Shown here: positions 1-13,774 of the stretch, in pieces
Position numbering within the stretch: position 1 is the stretch's first letter
Layout: each line of letters begins with the position of its first letter
Assembly: GCF_016808335.1 (NCBI RefSeq)
Contig: NC_053140.1
Location: forward strand, 33,612,545 to 33,676,544
Source: Panicum virgatum
Lineage: Eukaryota; Streptophyta; Magnoliopsida; Poales; Poaceae
Reading direction: 5' to 3'
DNA: 64,000 nucleotides
Notes under the pieces: generated by a model
Told to the model about the DNA's origin: nothing
The model's input: the letters and a program-made list of their open reading frames with translations, nothing else
Databases searched by the model: none
Made by a program: the position numbers and the translations under genes

Positions 1-1689
1 TGATGTTTTGGTGCGTTCCACACTATTTGGGTGTATTTGAGACCGTTTGGTTGCCTTACGAAACATGGCGCAAAACGGGCCGAACTAGTGCAAAAGTTCG
101 TGCCACGAAGTCGCGTCGGAATTTTTCGCAACGAATGCACCCGATCCACCTTATAGGACACTAAACTGACGTTTTGGTGTGTTCCATACTATTTGGGTGC
201 ATTTGAGACCGTTTGGTTGCCTTACGAAACTGGGTGCAAAACGGGCTGAACTGGTGCAAACGTTTGTGCCACGAAGTCGCATCGGAATTTTTCGCAACTA
301 ACGCACCCAATCCACCCCATTGGACCCTAAACTGACGTTTTGGTGCGTTTCATACTATTTAGGTGCATTTGAGACTGTTTGGTTGCCTTACGGAACTCGG
401 TGCAAATCGGGCCGAACTAGTGCAAAAGTTCGTGCCATGAAGTCGCGTCGGAATTTTTCGCAATGAACGCAGCCGATCCACACCATTGGACCCTAAATTG
501 ACGTTTTGGTGTGTTTCGTACTATTTGGGTGTATTTGGGACCGTTTGGTTGCCTTACCGAACTCGGTGCAAAACGGGCCGACCTAGTGCAAAAGTTCGTG
601 CCACGAAGTCGCATCGGAATTTTTCACAACCAACGCACCCGATCCACCCCATTGGACCCTAAACTAACGTTTTGCTGCATTTCATACTATTTGGGTGCAT
701 TTGGAACCGTTTGGTTGCCTTACGAAACATGGTACAAAACGGGCCGACCTAGTGCAAAAGTTCGTGCCACGAAGTCGCATCGGAATTTTTCACAACGAAC
801 GCACCCGATCCACCCCATTGGACCCTAAACTAACGTTTTGCTGTATTTCATATTATTTGGGTGCATTTGGAACCGTTTGGTTGCCTTACGAAACATGGTG
901 CAAAACGGGCCGAACTAGTGCAAAAGTTCGTGCCCTGAAGTCGCTTTGGAATTTTTCGCAACTAACGCACCCAATCCACCCCATTGGACCCTAAACTGAC
1001 GTTTTGGTGCGTTTCATACTATTTAGGTGCATTTGAGACCGTTTGGTTGCCTTACGGAACTCGGTGCAAATCGGGCCGAACTAGTGCAAAAGTTCGTGCC
1101 ATGAAGTCGCGTCGGAATGTTTCGTTATGTACGCACCCGATCCACCCCAATGGACCCTAAATTGACGGTTTGCTGTGTTTTGTACTATTTGGGTGCATTT
1201 GGGACCGTTTGGTTGCCTTACGAAACATGGTGCAAAACGGGCCGAACTAGTGCAAAAGTTCGTGCCCCGAAGTCGCGTCGGAATTTTTTGTAACGAACGC
1301 ACCCAATCCACCCCATTGGACCCTAAATTGACGTTTTGGTGCGTTTCATACTATTTAAGTGCATTTGAGACTGTTTGGTTGCCTTACGGAAGTCGGTGCA
1401 AATCGGGCCGAACTAGTGCAAAAGTTCGTGCCATGAAGTCGCGTCGGAATTTTTCGTTATGAACGCACCCGATCCACCCCAATGGACCCTAAATTGACGG
1501 TTTGCTGTGTTTTGTACTATTTGGGTGCATTTGGGACCGTTTGGTTGCCTTACGAAACTCGGTGCAAAACGGGCCGAACTTGTGCAAACGTTTGTGCCAC
1601 GAAGTCGCGTCGGAATTTTTTGCAACGAATGCACCCGATCCACCTTATAGGAGACTAAATTGACGTTTTGGTGCGTTCCATACTATTTG
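1..1689. repeat. Partial 21-mer-like HOR with extra monomers
   Basis: About ten monomers. Positions 417-830 match 3406-3819 at an offset of 2,989 bp, whereas 1413-1643 match 3904-4146 at about 2,500 bp. About three extra monomers therefore lie between these parts. They include two successive units starting aacgttttgctg at about 661 and 827, and a repeated J-like unit. The block is an incomplete relative of the HOR that follows. Its left end is cut by the window. Confidence 0.75.
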
Positions 1690-4600
1690 GGTGCATTTGG
1701 GACCGTTTGTTTGCCTTGCGGAAGTCGGTGCAAATCGGGCCGAACTAGTGCAAAAGTTCGTGCCCTGAAGTCGCGTTGGAATTTTTCGCAACAAACGCAC
1801 CCGATCCACCCCATTGGACCCTAAACTGACATTTTGCTGCAATTTGTACTATTTGGGTGTATTTGGGATCATTTGGTTGGCTTACGAAACTCGGTGTAAA
1901 ACGGGCCGAAGTAGTGCAAAAGTTTGTGCCACGAAGTCACGTCGGAATTTTTCGCAACGAATGCACTCGATCCACCTTATAGGACACTAAACTGACATTT
2001 TGGCGCGTTCCATACAACTTGGGTGCATTTGAGACTGTTTGGTTGCCTTACGAAACTCGGTGGAAAACGGGTCGAACTAGTGCAAAAGTTCGTGCCACGA
2101 AGTCGAGTCGGAATTTTTCGCAACGAACGCACCTGATCCACCCCATTGGACCCTAAACTGACGTTTCGCTGCATTTCGCACTATCTGGGTGCATTTGGAA
2201 CCGTTTGGTTGCCTTACGAAACATGGTGCAAAACGGGCCGAACTAGTGCAAAAGTTCGTGCCCTGAAGTCTCGTTGGAATTTTTCGCAACAAACGCACCC
2301 GATCCACCCCATTGGACCCTAAACTGACGTTTTGGTGCGTTTCATACTATTTAGGTGCATTTGAGACCGTTTGGTTGCCTTACGAAACTCTGTGCAAATT
2401 GGGCCGAACTAATGCAAAAGTTCGTGCCACGAAGTCGCATCGGAATTTTTCGTTATGAACGCACCTGATCCATCCCAATGGACCCTAAATTGACGTTTTG
2501 CTGTGTTTTGTACTATTTGGGTACATTTGGGACCGTTTGGTTGTCTTATGAAACTCGGTGCAAAACGGGCCGAACTAGTGCAAATGTTTGTGCCACGAAG
2601 TTGCGTCGGAATTTTTTGTAACGAATGCACCCGATCCACCTTATAGGACACTAAACTGACGTTTTGGTGCCCTCCATACTATTTGGGTGCATTTGGGACT
2701 GTTTGGTTGCCTTACGAAACTCGGTGCAAAATGGGCCGAACTAGTGCAAAAGTTCGTGCCACGAAGTCGCATCGGAATGTTTCTCAACGAACGCACCCGA
2801 CCTACCCCCATTGGACCCTAAATTGACATTTTGGGATGTTTCGTGATATTTGGGTGTATTTGGGACCGTTTGGTTGCCTTACCGAACTCCGTGCAAAACG
2901 GGCCGAACTAGTGCAAAAGTTCGTGCCACGAAGTCGCGTCGGAATTTTTCGCAACAAACACACCCGATCCACCCCATCGGACCCTAAACTGACGTTTTGC
3001 TGCATTTCGTACTATCTGGGTGCATTTGGAACCGTTTGGTTGCCTAACGAAACACGGTGCAAAACGGGCCGAACTAGTGCAAAAGTTTGTGCCACGAAGT
3101 CGCGTCGGAATTTTTCGCAACGAATGCACCCGATCCACCTTATAGGACACTAAACTGACGTTTTGGTGCGTTCCATACTATTTGGGTGCATTTGAGACCG
3201 TTTGGTTGCCTTACGAAACTCGGTGCAAAACGGGCCGAACTAGTGCAAATGTTTGTGCCACGAAGTCACATCGGAATTTTCGCAACGAACACACCCGATC
3301 CACCCCATCGGACCCTAAACTGATTTATTTGGTGCGTTTCGTGCAATTTGGGTGCTTTTGGGACCATTCGGTTGCCTTACAAAACTCTGTGCAAAACGGG
3401 CCGAACAGGTGCGAAAATTCGTGCCATGAAGTCGCGTCGGAATTTTTCGCAACGAACGCAGCCGATCCACACCATTGGTCCCTAAATTGACGTTTTGGTG
3501 TGTTTCGTACTATTTGTGTGTATTTGGGACCGTTTGGTTGCCTTACCGAACTCGGTGCAAAACGGGCCGAACTAGTGCAAAAGTTCGTGCCACGAAGTCG
3601 CATCGGAATTTTTCACAACCAACGCACCCGATCCATCCCATTGGACCCAAAACTAACGTTTTGCTGCATTTCATACTATTTGGGTGCATTTGGAACCGTT
3701 TGGTTGCCTTACGAAACATGGTACAAAACGGGCCGAACTAGTGCAAAAGTTCGTGCCCCGAAGTCGCGTTGGAATTTTTTGCAACGAATGCACCCAATCC
3801 ACCCCATTGGACCCTAAACTGACGTTTTGGTGCGTTTCATACTATTTAGGTGCATTTGAGACCGTTTGGTTGCCTTACGGAACTCGGTGCAAATCTTGCC
3901 GAACTAGTGCAAAAGTTCGTGCCATGAAGTCGCGTCGGAATTTTTCGTTATAAACGCACCCGATCCACCCCAATAGACCCTAAATTGACGGTTTGCTGTG
4001 TTTTGTACTATTTGGGTGCATTTGGGACCATTTGGTTGCCTTACGAAACTCGGTGCAAAACGGGCCGAACTTGTGCAAACGTTTGTGCCACGAAGTCGCG
4101 TCAGAATTTTTTGCAATGAATGCACCCGATCCACCGTATAGGACACTAAACTGACGTTTTGGTGCGTTCCGTACTATTTGGGTGCATTTGGGACCGTTTG
4201 GTTGCCTTACGAAACTTGGTGCAAAATTGGCCGAACTAGTGCAAAAGTTCGTGCCACGAAGTCGCATCGGAATGTTTCAGAACGAACGCACCCGATCTAC
4301 CCCCATTGGACCCTAAATTAACATTTTGGTATGTTTTGTGATATTTGGGTGTATTTGGGACCGTTTGGATGCCTTACCGAACTCCGTGCAAAACGGGCCG
4401 AACTAGTGCAAATGTTCGTGCCATGAAGTCGCGTCGGAATTTTTCGCAACAAACACACCCGATCCACCCCATCGGACCCTAAACTGACGTTTTGCTGTGT
4501 TTCGAACTATTTGGGTGCATTTGGGACCGTTTGGTTGCCTTACGAAACACGGTGCAAAACGGGCCGAACTAGTGCAAAAGTTCGTGCTACGAAATCGCGT

Positions 4601-5176
4601 CGGAAATTTTCGCAACGAATGCACCCGATCCACCTTATAGGACACTAAATTGATGTTTTGGTGAGTTCCATACTATTTGGGCATATTTGAGACCGTTTGG
4701 TTGCCTTACGAAACTCGATGCAAAACGGGCCGAACTAGTGCAAATGTTTGAGATACGAAGTCGCGTCGGAATTTTCACAACGAACGCACCCGATCCACCT
4801 TATAGGACACTAAACTGACGTGTTGGTGCGTTTCGTACTATTTGGGTGGATTTGGTACCGTTTGGTTGCCTTACGTAACTCGGTGGAAAACGGGACGAAT
4901 TAGTGCAAAAGTTTGTGCCACGTAGTCGCGTCGGAATTTTTCGCAACAAACGCACCCGATCCACCCCTTGGACCCTAAACTGACATTTTTCTGCGTTTCG
5001 TACTATTTGGGTGCATTTGGGACCATTTGGTTGCCTTACCGAACTCGGTGCAAAACGGGCCGAACTTGTGTAAAAGTTTGTGCCACAAAGTTGAATCGGA
5101 ATGTTTTGCTACGAACGCACGCGATCCACCCCATTGGACCCTAAACTGATTTTTTTGGTGCATTTCGTACTATTTG
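1690..5176. repeat. 21-monomer HOR type 1, copy 1 (3,487 bp)
   Basis: Collinear with 5177-8663 at a constant offset of 3,487 bp (21 x 166 plus 1). Marker pairs include the cttgcggaag unit, the rare catacaacttggg unit, the ggatgtttcgtgat unit and the tttatttgg F unit. Stretches compared by eye differ at only a few bases per hundred. The left edge lies between about 1680 and 1705, where a B-type 5' half joins a monomer with gtttgtttgccttgcgg. Confidence 0.85.
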
Positions 5177-8100
5177 GGTGCATTTGGGACCGTTTCTTTG
5201 CCTTGCGGAAGTCGGTGCAAAACGGGCCGAACTAGTGCAAAAGTTCGTGCCCTGATGTCGCGTTGGAATTTTTCGCAACAAAAGCACCCGATCCACCCCA
5301 TTGGACCCTAAACTGACATTTTGCTGCGTTTTGTACTATTTGGTTGTATTTGGGACCGTTTGGTTGGCTTACGAAACTCGGTGTAAAACGGGCCGAACTA
5401 GTGCAAAAGTTTGTGCCACGAAGTCGCGTCGGAATTTTTCGCAACGAATGCACCCGATCCACCTTATAGGACACTAAACTGACATTTTGGTGCGTTCCAT
5501 ACAACTTGGGTGCATTTGAGACTGTTTGGTTGCCTAACGAAACTTGGTGGAAAACGGGTCGAACTAGTGCAAAAGTTCGTGCCACGAAGTCGAGTCGGAA
5601 TTTTTCGCAATGAACGCACCTGATCCACCCCATTGGACCCTAAACTGACGTTTCGTTGCATTTCGTACTATCTGGGTGCATTTGGAACTGTTTGGTTGCC
5701 TTACGAAACATGGTGCAAAACGGGCCGAACTAGTGCAAAAGTTCGTGCCCTGAAGTCTCGTTGGAATTTTTCGCAACAAACGCACCCGATCCACCCCATT
5801 GGACCCTAAACTGACGTTTTGGTGCGTTTCATACTATTTAGGTGCATTTGAGACCGTTTGGTTGCCTTACGAAACTCTGTGCAAATCGGGCCGATCTAGT
5901 GCAAAATTCGTGCCACGAAGTCGCATCGGAATTTTTCGTTATGAATGCACCCGATCCACCCCAATGGACCCTAATTGGACGTTTTGCTATGTTTTGTACT
6001 ATTTGGGTACATTTGGGACCGTTTGGTTGTCTTATGAAACTCGGTGCAAAACGGGCCGAACTAGTGCAAACGTTTGTGCCACGAAGTCGCGTCGGAATTT
6101 TTTTGCAACGAATGCACCCGATCCACTTTATAGGACACTAAACTGACGTTTTGGTGCCCTCCATACTATTTGGGTGCATTTGGGACCGTTTGGTTGCCTT
6201 ACGAAACTCGGTGCAAAATGGGTCGAACTAGTGCAAAAGTTCGTGCCACGAAGTCGCATCGGAATGTTTCTCAACGAACGCACCTGACCTACCCCCATTG
6301 GACCCTAAATTGACATTTTGGGATGTTTCGTGATATTTGGTTGTATTTGGGACTGTTTGGTTGCCTTACCGAACTCCGTGCAAAACAGGCCGAACTAGTG
6401 CAAAAGTTCGTGCCACGAAGTCGCGTCGGAATTTTTCGCAACAAACACACCCGATCCACCCCATCGGACCCTAAACTGACGTTTTGCTGCATTTCGTACT
6501 ATCTGGGTGCATTTGGAACCGTTTGGTTGCCTAACCAAACACGGTGCAAAACGGGCCGAACTAGTGCAAAAGTTCGTGCCACGAAGTCGCGTCGGAATTT
6601 TTCGCAACGAATGCACCCGATCCACCTTATAGGACACTAAACTGACGTTTTGGTGCGTTCCATACTATTTGGGTGCATTTGAGACCGTTTGGTTGCCTTA
6701 CGAAACTCGGTGCAAAACGGGCCGAACTAGTGCAAATGTTTGTGCCACGAATTCACGTCGGAATTTTCGCAATGAACACACCCGATCCACCCCATCTGAC
6801 CCTAAACTGATTTATTTGGTGCGTTTCGTGCAATTTGGGTGCTTTTGGGACCATTCGGTTGCCTTACCAAACTCTGTGCAAAACGGGCCGAACAGGTGCG
6901 AAAATTCGTGCCATGAAGTCGCGTCGGAATTTTTCGCAACGAACGCAGCCGATCCACACCATTGGACCCTAAATTGACGTTTTGGTGTGTTTCGTACTAT
7001 TTGGGTGTATTTGGGACCGTTTGGTTGCCTTACCGAACTCGGTGCAAAACGGGCCGAACTAGTGCAAAAGTTCGTGCCACGAAGTCGCATCGGAATTTTT
7101 CACAACCAACGCACCCGATCCACCCCATTGGACCCTAAACTAACGTTTTGCTGCATTTCATACTATTTGGGTGCATTTGGAACCGTTTGGTTGCCTTACG
7201 AAACATGGTACAAAACGGGCCGAACTAGTGCAAAAGTTCGTGCCCCGAAGTCGCGTTGGAATTTTTTGCAACGAACGCACCCAATCCACCCCATTGGACC
7301 CTAAACTGACGTTTTTGTGCGTTTCATACTATTTAGGTGCATTTGAGACCGTTTGGTTGCCTTACGGAACTCGGTGCAAATCGGGCCGAACTAGTGCAAA
7401 ACTTCGTGCCATGAAGTCGCGTCGGAATTTTTTGTTATAAACGCACCCGATCCACCCCAATGGACCCTAAATTGACGGTTTGCTGTGTTTTGTACTATTT
7501 GGGTGCATTTGGGACCGTTTGGTTGCCTTACGAAACTCGGTGCAAAACGGGCCGAACTTGTGCAAACGTTTGTGCCACGAAGTCGCGTCGGAATTTTTTG
7601 CAATGAATGCACCCGATCCACCTTATAGGACACTAAACTGACGTTTTTTTTGCGTTCCATAGTATTTGGGTGCATTTGGGACCATTTGGTTGCCTTACGA
7701 AACTCGGTGCAAAATTGGCCGAACTAGTGCAAAAGTTCGTGCCACGAAGTCGCATCGGAATGTTTCAGAACGAACGCACCCGATCTACCCCCATGGGACC
7801 CTAAATTAACATTTTGGTATGTTTTGTGATATTTGGGTGTATTTGGGACCGTTTGGATGCCTTACCGAACTCCGTGCAAAACGGGCCGAACTAGTGCAAA
7901 TGTTCGTGCCACGAAGTCGCGTCGGAATTTTTCGCAACAAACACACCCGATCCACCCCATCGGACCCTAAACTAACATTTTGCTGTGTTTCGTACTATTT
8001 GGGTGCATTTGGGACCGTTTGGTTGCCTTACGAAAACGGTGCAAAACGGGCCGAACTAGTGCAAAAGTTCGTGCTACGAAGTCGCGTCGGAATTTTTCGC

Positions 8101-8663
8101 AACGAATGCACCCGATCCACCTTATAGGACACTAAACTGACGTTTTGGTGAGTTCCATACTATTTGGGCATATTTGAGACCGTTTGGTTGCCTTACGAAA
8201 CTCGATGCAAAACGGGCCGAACTAGTGCAAATGTTTGTGATACGAAGTCGCGTCGGAATTTTCACAACGAACGCACCCGATCCACCTTATAGGACACTAA
8301 ACTGATGTGTTGGTGCGTTTCGTACTATTTGGGTGGATTTGGTACCGTTTGGTTGCCTTACGGAACTCGGTGTAAAACGGGACGAATTAGTGCAAAAGTT
8401 TGTGCCACGTAGTCGCGTCGGAATTTTTCGCAACAAACACACCCGATCCACCCCTTGGACCCTAAACTGACATTTTTCTGCGTTTCGTACTATTTGGGTG
8501 CATTTGGGACCATTTGGTTGCCTTACCGAACTCGGTGCAAAACGGGCCGAACTTGTGTAAAAGTTTGTGCCACAAAGTTGAGTCGGAATGTTTTGCTACG
8601 AACGCACGCGATCCACCCCATTGGACCCTAAACTGATTTTTTTGGTGCATTTCGTACTATTTG
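5177..8663. repeat. 21-monomer HOR type 1, copy 2 (3,487 bp)
   Basis: Second collinear copy. Read from the E monomer at 4808 to the next at 8295, the order is E, L, M-like, X, B, A-like, J, I, B, H, A, B, F, Q, R, J, I, B, H, A, B. The six-monomer module J-I-B-H-A-B occurs twice within one unit (about 5800-6800 and 7300-8295), so this HOR contains an older internal duplication. Similarity at offset 3,487 continues to about 8820 and then fades. Confidence 0.8.
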
Positions 8664-10204
8664 GGTGCATTTGGGACCGTTTGTTTGCCTTGCGGAAGTC
8701 GGTGCAAAACGGGCCGAACTAGTGCAAAAGTTCGTGCCCTGAAGTCGCGTTGGAATTTTTCGCAACAAACGCACCCGATCCACCCCATTGGACCCTAAAC
8801 TAACATTTTGCTGCGTTTTGTACTATTTGGGTGCATTTGGGACCTTTTGGTTGCCGTACGAAACACGGTGCAAAACGGGCCGTACTAGTGCAAAAGTTCG
8901 TGCCACGAAGTCGCGTCGGAATTTTTCGCAACGAATGCACCCGATCCACCTTATAGGACACTAAACTGACATTCTGGTGCGATCCATACTATTTGGGCGC
9001 ATTTGAGACCGTTTGGTTGCCTTACGAAACTCGGTGCAAAACGGGCCGAACTAGTGCAAATGTTTATGCCACGAAGTCGCGTCGGAATTTTCACAACGAA
9101 CGCACCCGATCCACCTTATAGGACACTAAACTGACGTGTTGGTGCGTTTCGTACTATTTGGGTGGATTTGGTACCGTTTGGTTGCCTTACGGAACTCGGT
9201 GCAAAACGGGACGAACTAGTGCAAAAGTTTGTGCCACGTAGTCGCGTCGGAATTTTTCGCAACAAACGCACCCGATCCACCCCTTGGACCCTAAACTGAT
9301 TTTTTGTGTGTATTTCGTACTATTTGGGTGCATTTGGGACCGTTTGTTTGCCTTGCGGAAGTCGGTGCAAAATGGGCCAAACTAGTGCAAAAGTTCGTGC
9401 CACGAAGTCGCATCGGAATTTTTCGTAATGAACGCACCCGATCCACCCCATTGGACCCTAAACTGATTTTTTGGTGCATTTCGTACTATTTGGGTGCATT
9501 TGGGACCGTTTGTTTGCCTTACCGAACTCGGTGTAAAACGGGCCGAACTAGTGCAAAAGTTCGTGCCACGAAGTCGCAACGGAATTTTTCGCAACGAACG
9601 CACCCATCCACCCCATTGGACCCTAATCTGATGTTTTGGTGTGTTTTGTACTATTTGGGTGCATTTTGGACCGTTTGGTTGCCATACCGAACTCGGTGCA
9701 AAACGGGCCGAACTAGTGCGAAAGTTCGTGCCACGAAGTTGCGTCGGAATTTTTCGCTATGAACGCACCCGATCCACACCATTGGACCCTAAACTGATGT
9801 TTTGCTGCCTTTTCGTACTATTTGGTTGCATTTGGGACCGTTTGGTTGCCTTACGAAACACGGTGCAAAACGGGCCGAACTAGTGCAAAGGTTCGTGCCA
9901 CGAAGTCGCGTTGGAATTTTTCGCAACAAATGCACCCGATCCACCTTATAGGACACTAAATTGACGTTTTGGTGCATTCCATACTATTTGGGTGCATTTG
10001 AGACCGTTTGGTTGCCTTACGGAACTCAGTGCAAAACGGGCCGAACTAGTGCAAAAGTTCGTGCCACGAAGTTGCATCGGAATTTTTCGCTATGAACGCA
10101 CCCGATCCACCCCATTGGACCCTAAACTGACGTTTTGCTGCCTTTCGTACTATTTGGGTGCATTTGGGACCGTTTGGTTGCCTTACGAAACACGGTGCAA
10201 AACG
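8664..10204. repeat. Transition segment between HOR families
   Basis: About nine monomers, including E at 9124, a D-like unit at about 9290, an F/D-like unit at about 9460, G at about 9620, and two K-like units (about 9785 and 10120) separated by a B unit. The E-to-E distance 8295 to 9124 is 829 bp (5 monomers) and 9124 to 12111 is 2,987 bp (18 monomers). A 2 bp deletion near 9605 (cacccatccacc) shifts the frame between units. No gene is present. Confidence 0.75.
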
Positions 10205-13200
10205 GGCCGAACTAGTGCAAAAGTTCGTGCCACGAAGTCGCGTTGGAATTTTTCGCAACGAATGCACCCGATCCACCTTATAGGACACTAAACTGACGTT
10301 TTGGTACATTCCATACTATTTGGGTGCATTTGAGACTGTTTTGTTGCCTTACAGAAATCGGTGCAAAACAGGACGAACTAGTGCAAAAGTTCGTGCCACG
10401 TAGTCGCGTCGGAATTTTTCGCAAAAAACGCACCCAATCCACACCTTGGACCCTAAACTGACATTTTCTGCGTTTCGTACTATTTGGGTGCATTTGGGAC
10501 CATTTGGTTGCCTTACCGAACTCGGTGCAAAACGGGCCGAAATTGTGCAAAAATTTGTGCCACAAAGTTGAGTCGGAATGTTTTGCTATGAACGCACCCG
10601 ATCCACCACATTGGACCCTAAACTGATTTTTTTGGTGCATTTCATACTATATGGGTGCATTTGGGACCGTTTGTTTGCTTACGGATGTCGGTGCAAAACG
10701 GGCCAAACTAGTGCAAAAGTTCGTGCCACGAACTCGCATCGGAATTTTTCGCTATGAACGCACCCGATCCACCCCATTGGACCCTAAACTGATTTATTTG
10801 GTGTGTTTCGTGCAATTTGGGTGCATTTGGGACCATTCGGTTGCCTTACAAAACTCTGTGCAAAACGGGCCGAAATAGTGCGAAAGTTCGTGCCATGAAG
10901 TCGCGACGGAATTTTTCGCACCGAACGCAGCCGATCCACACCATTGGACCCTAATTTGACGTTTTAGTGTGTTTCGTACTATTTGGGTGCATTTGGAACC
11001 GTTTGGTTGCCTTACGAAACATGGTGCAAAACGAGCCGAACTAGTGCAAAAGTTTGTGCCCCGAAGTCGCGTTGGAATTTTTTTCAACGAACGCACCCAA
11101 TCCACCCCATTGGACCCTAAACTGACGTTTTGGTGCGTTTCATACTATTTAGGTGCATTTAAGACGGTTTGGTTGCCTTACGGAACTCGGTGCAAATCGG
11201 GCCGAACTAGTGCAAAAGTTCGTGCCACGAAGTCACGTCGGAATTTTTCTTTATGAACGCACCCGATCCACCCCAACGGACCCTAAATTGACGGTTTGCT
11301 GTGTTTTGTACTATTTGGGTGCATTTGGGACTGTTTGGTTGCCTTACGAAACTCGGTGCAAAACGGGCCGAACTAGTGCAAACGTTTGTGCCACGAAGTC
11401 GCGTCGGAATTTTTTACAACGAATGCACCTGATCCACCTTATAGGACACTAAACTGATGTTTTGGTGCGTTCCATACTATTTGGGTGCATTTGCGACCGT
11501 TTAGTTGCCTTACGAAACTCGGTGCAAAATTGGCCGAACTAGTGCAAAAGTTCGTGCCACGAAGTTGCATCGGAATGTTTCACAACGAACGCACCCGATC
11601 TACCACCATTGGACCCTAATTTGACATTTTGGTATGTTTCATGATATTTGGGTGTATTTGGGAATGTTTGGTTGCCTTACTGAACTCCTTGCAAAACGGG
11701 CCGAACTAGTGCAAAAGTTCGTGCCACGAAGTCGCGTCGGAATTTTTCGCAACAAACACACCCGATCCACCCCATCAGACCCTAAACTAATGTTTTGTTA
11801 CGTTTCGTACTATTTGGGTGCATTTGGGACCGTTTAGTTGCCTTACGAAACATGGTGCAAAACGGGCCGAACTAGTGCAAAAGTTCGTGCCACGAAGTCG
11901 CGTCAGAATTTTTCGCAACGAATGCACCCGATCCACCTTATAGGACACTAAACTGACGTTTTGTTGCTTTCTATACTATTTGGGCGCATCTGAGACCGTT
12001 TGGTTGCTTTACGAAACTTGGTGCAAAACGGGCCGAACTAGTGCAAATGTTTGTGCCACGAAGTCGTGTCGGAATATTCGCAACGAACGCACCTGATCCA
12101 CCTTATAGGACACTAAACTGACGTGTTGGTGCGTTTCGTACTATTTGGGTGGATTTGGTACCGTTTGGTTGCCTTACGGAACTCGGTGCAAAACGGGACG
12201 AACTAGTGCAAAAGTTCGTGCCACGTAGTCGCGTCGGAATTTTTCGTAACAAACGCACTCGATCCACCCCTTGGACCCTAAACTTAAGTTTTTCTGCGTT
12301 TCGTACTATTTGGGTGCATTTGGGACCGTTTGGTTGCCTTACCGAACTCGGTGCAAAACGGGCCGAACTTGTGCAAAAGTTTGTGCCACAAAGTTGAGTA
12401 GGAATGTTTTGCTACGAACGCACCCGATCCACCCCATTGGACCCTAAACTGATTTTTTTGGTGCGTTTCGTGCATTTTGGGTACATTTGGGGACCGTTTG
12501 TTTGCCTTACGGAAGTCGGTGCAAAACGGGCCAAACTAGTGCAAAAGTTCGTGCCACGAAGTCGCATCGGAATTTTTCGCAACGAACGCACCCGATCCAC
12601 CCCATTGGACCCTAATCTGATGTTTTGGTGTGTTTTGTACTATTTGGGTGCATTTGGGACCGTTTGGTTGCCTTACCGAACTCGGTGCAAAATGGGCCGA
12701 ACTAGTGCAAAAGTTCGTGCCACGAAGTTGCGTCGGAATTTTTCGCTATGAACGCACCCGATCCACCCCATTGGACCCTAAACTTACGTTTTGCTGCCTA
12801 TCGTACTATTTGGGTGCATTTGGGACCGTTTGGTTGCCTTACGAAACACGGTGCAAATCGGGCCGAACTAGTCCAAAAGTTCGTGCCACAAAGTCGCGTT
12901 GGAATTTTTCGCAACGAATGCACCCTATCCATCTTATAGGACACTAAACTGACGTTTTGGTGCATTCCATACTATTTTGGTGCATTTGAGACCGTTTGGT
13001 TGCCTTACGGAGCTCGGTGCAAAACGGGACGAACTAGTGCAAAAGTTCGTGCCACGTAGTCGCGTCGGAATTTTTCGCAACAAACGCACCCGATCCACAC
13101 CTTGGACCCTAAACTGACATTTTTCTGTGTTTCGTACTATTTGGGTGCATTTGGGACCATTTGGTTGCCTTACCGATCTCGGTGCAAAACGTGCCGAACT

Positions 13201-13692
13201 TGTGCAAAAGTTTGTGCCACAAAGTTGAGTCGGAATGTTTTGCTACGAACGCACCCGATCCACCCCATTGGACCCTAAACTGATTTTTTTTGTGCATTTC
13301 GTACTATATGGGTGCATTTGGGACCGTTTGTTTGCCTTACGGAAGTCGGTGCAAAATGGGCCAAACTAGTGCAAAAGTTCGTGCCACGAACTCGCATCGG
13401 AATTTTTCGCAATGAACGCACCCGATCCTCCCCATTGGACCCTAAACTGATGTTTTGGTGTGTTTTGTACTATTTGGGTGCATTTGGGATCGTTTGGTTA
13501 CCTTACCGAACTCGGTGCAAAACGGGCCGAACTAGTGCAAAAGTTCGTGCCACGAAGTTGCGTCAGAATTTTTCGCTATGAACGCACCCGATCCCCCCCC
13601 CATTGGACCCTAAACTGATTTATTTGGTGCGTTTCGTGCAATTTGGGTGCATTTGGGACCATTCGGTTGCCTCACAAAACTCTGTGCAAAAC
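10205..13692. repeat. 21-monomer HOR type 2, copy 1
   Basis: Matches 16017-19500 at an offset of 5,812 bp (35 monomers). It can be read as three segments: P (about 3 monomers: gtacattcc B unit, L unit, actatatggg M unit), Q (7 monomers: F, Q, J, I, B, H, A) and R (11 monomers: B, E, L, D, G, K, B, L, M, N, F/K hybrid). The two longest similarities (5,812 and 2,324 bp) fit the order P-Q-R, P-R, P-Q-R across this region. Confidence 0.8.
13593..13601. repeat. Poly-C run (C9) in N monomer
   Basis: The usual gatccaccccattgg has become an uninterrupted C run. The same site has C9 at 15916-15924 and 41088-41096, C8 at 22226-22233 and 47298-47305, and C7 at 19403-19409, 25049-25055 and 49459-49465. 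An A-to-C change followed by replication slippage explains the series. Confidence 0.85.
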
Positions 13693-13774
13693 GGGCCGAA
13701 CTAGTGCAAAAGTTCGTGCCACGAAGTCGCGTTGGAATTTTTCGCAACGAATGCACCCGATCCACCTTATAGGA
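13608..13774. repeat. Hybrid F/K monomer (first copy)
   Basis: The 5' part is F type (tttatttggtgcg, cgtgcaatttgg, gaccattcgg, gcctcacaaaactctgtg). The 3' part is K type (actagtgcaaaag, gaagtcgcgttgg, aacgaatgcaccc, followed by ccttatagg). A true F unit would read gtgcgaaag and gccatgaag, as at 22240-22406. The hybrid is the joint where four extra monomers sit in the 21- and 14-monomer units. Confidence 0.8.

Noticed and set aside
4808..8294. Type 1 and type 2 21-monomer HORs being the same unit because both are 3,487 bp
   Set aside because: The subtype orders differ (type 1 has two J-I-B-H-A-B runs; type 2 has repeated K-B-L-M groups), so the equal length is a coincidence of monomer number.
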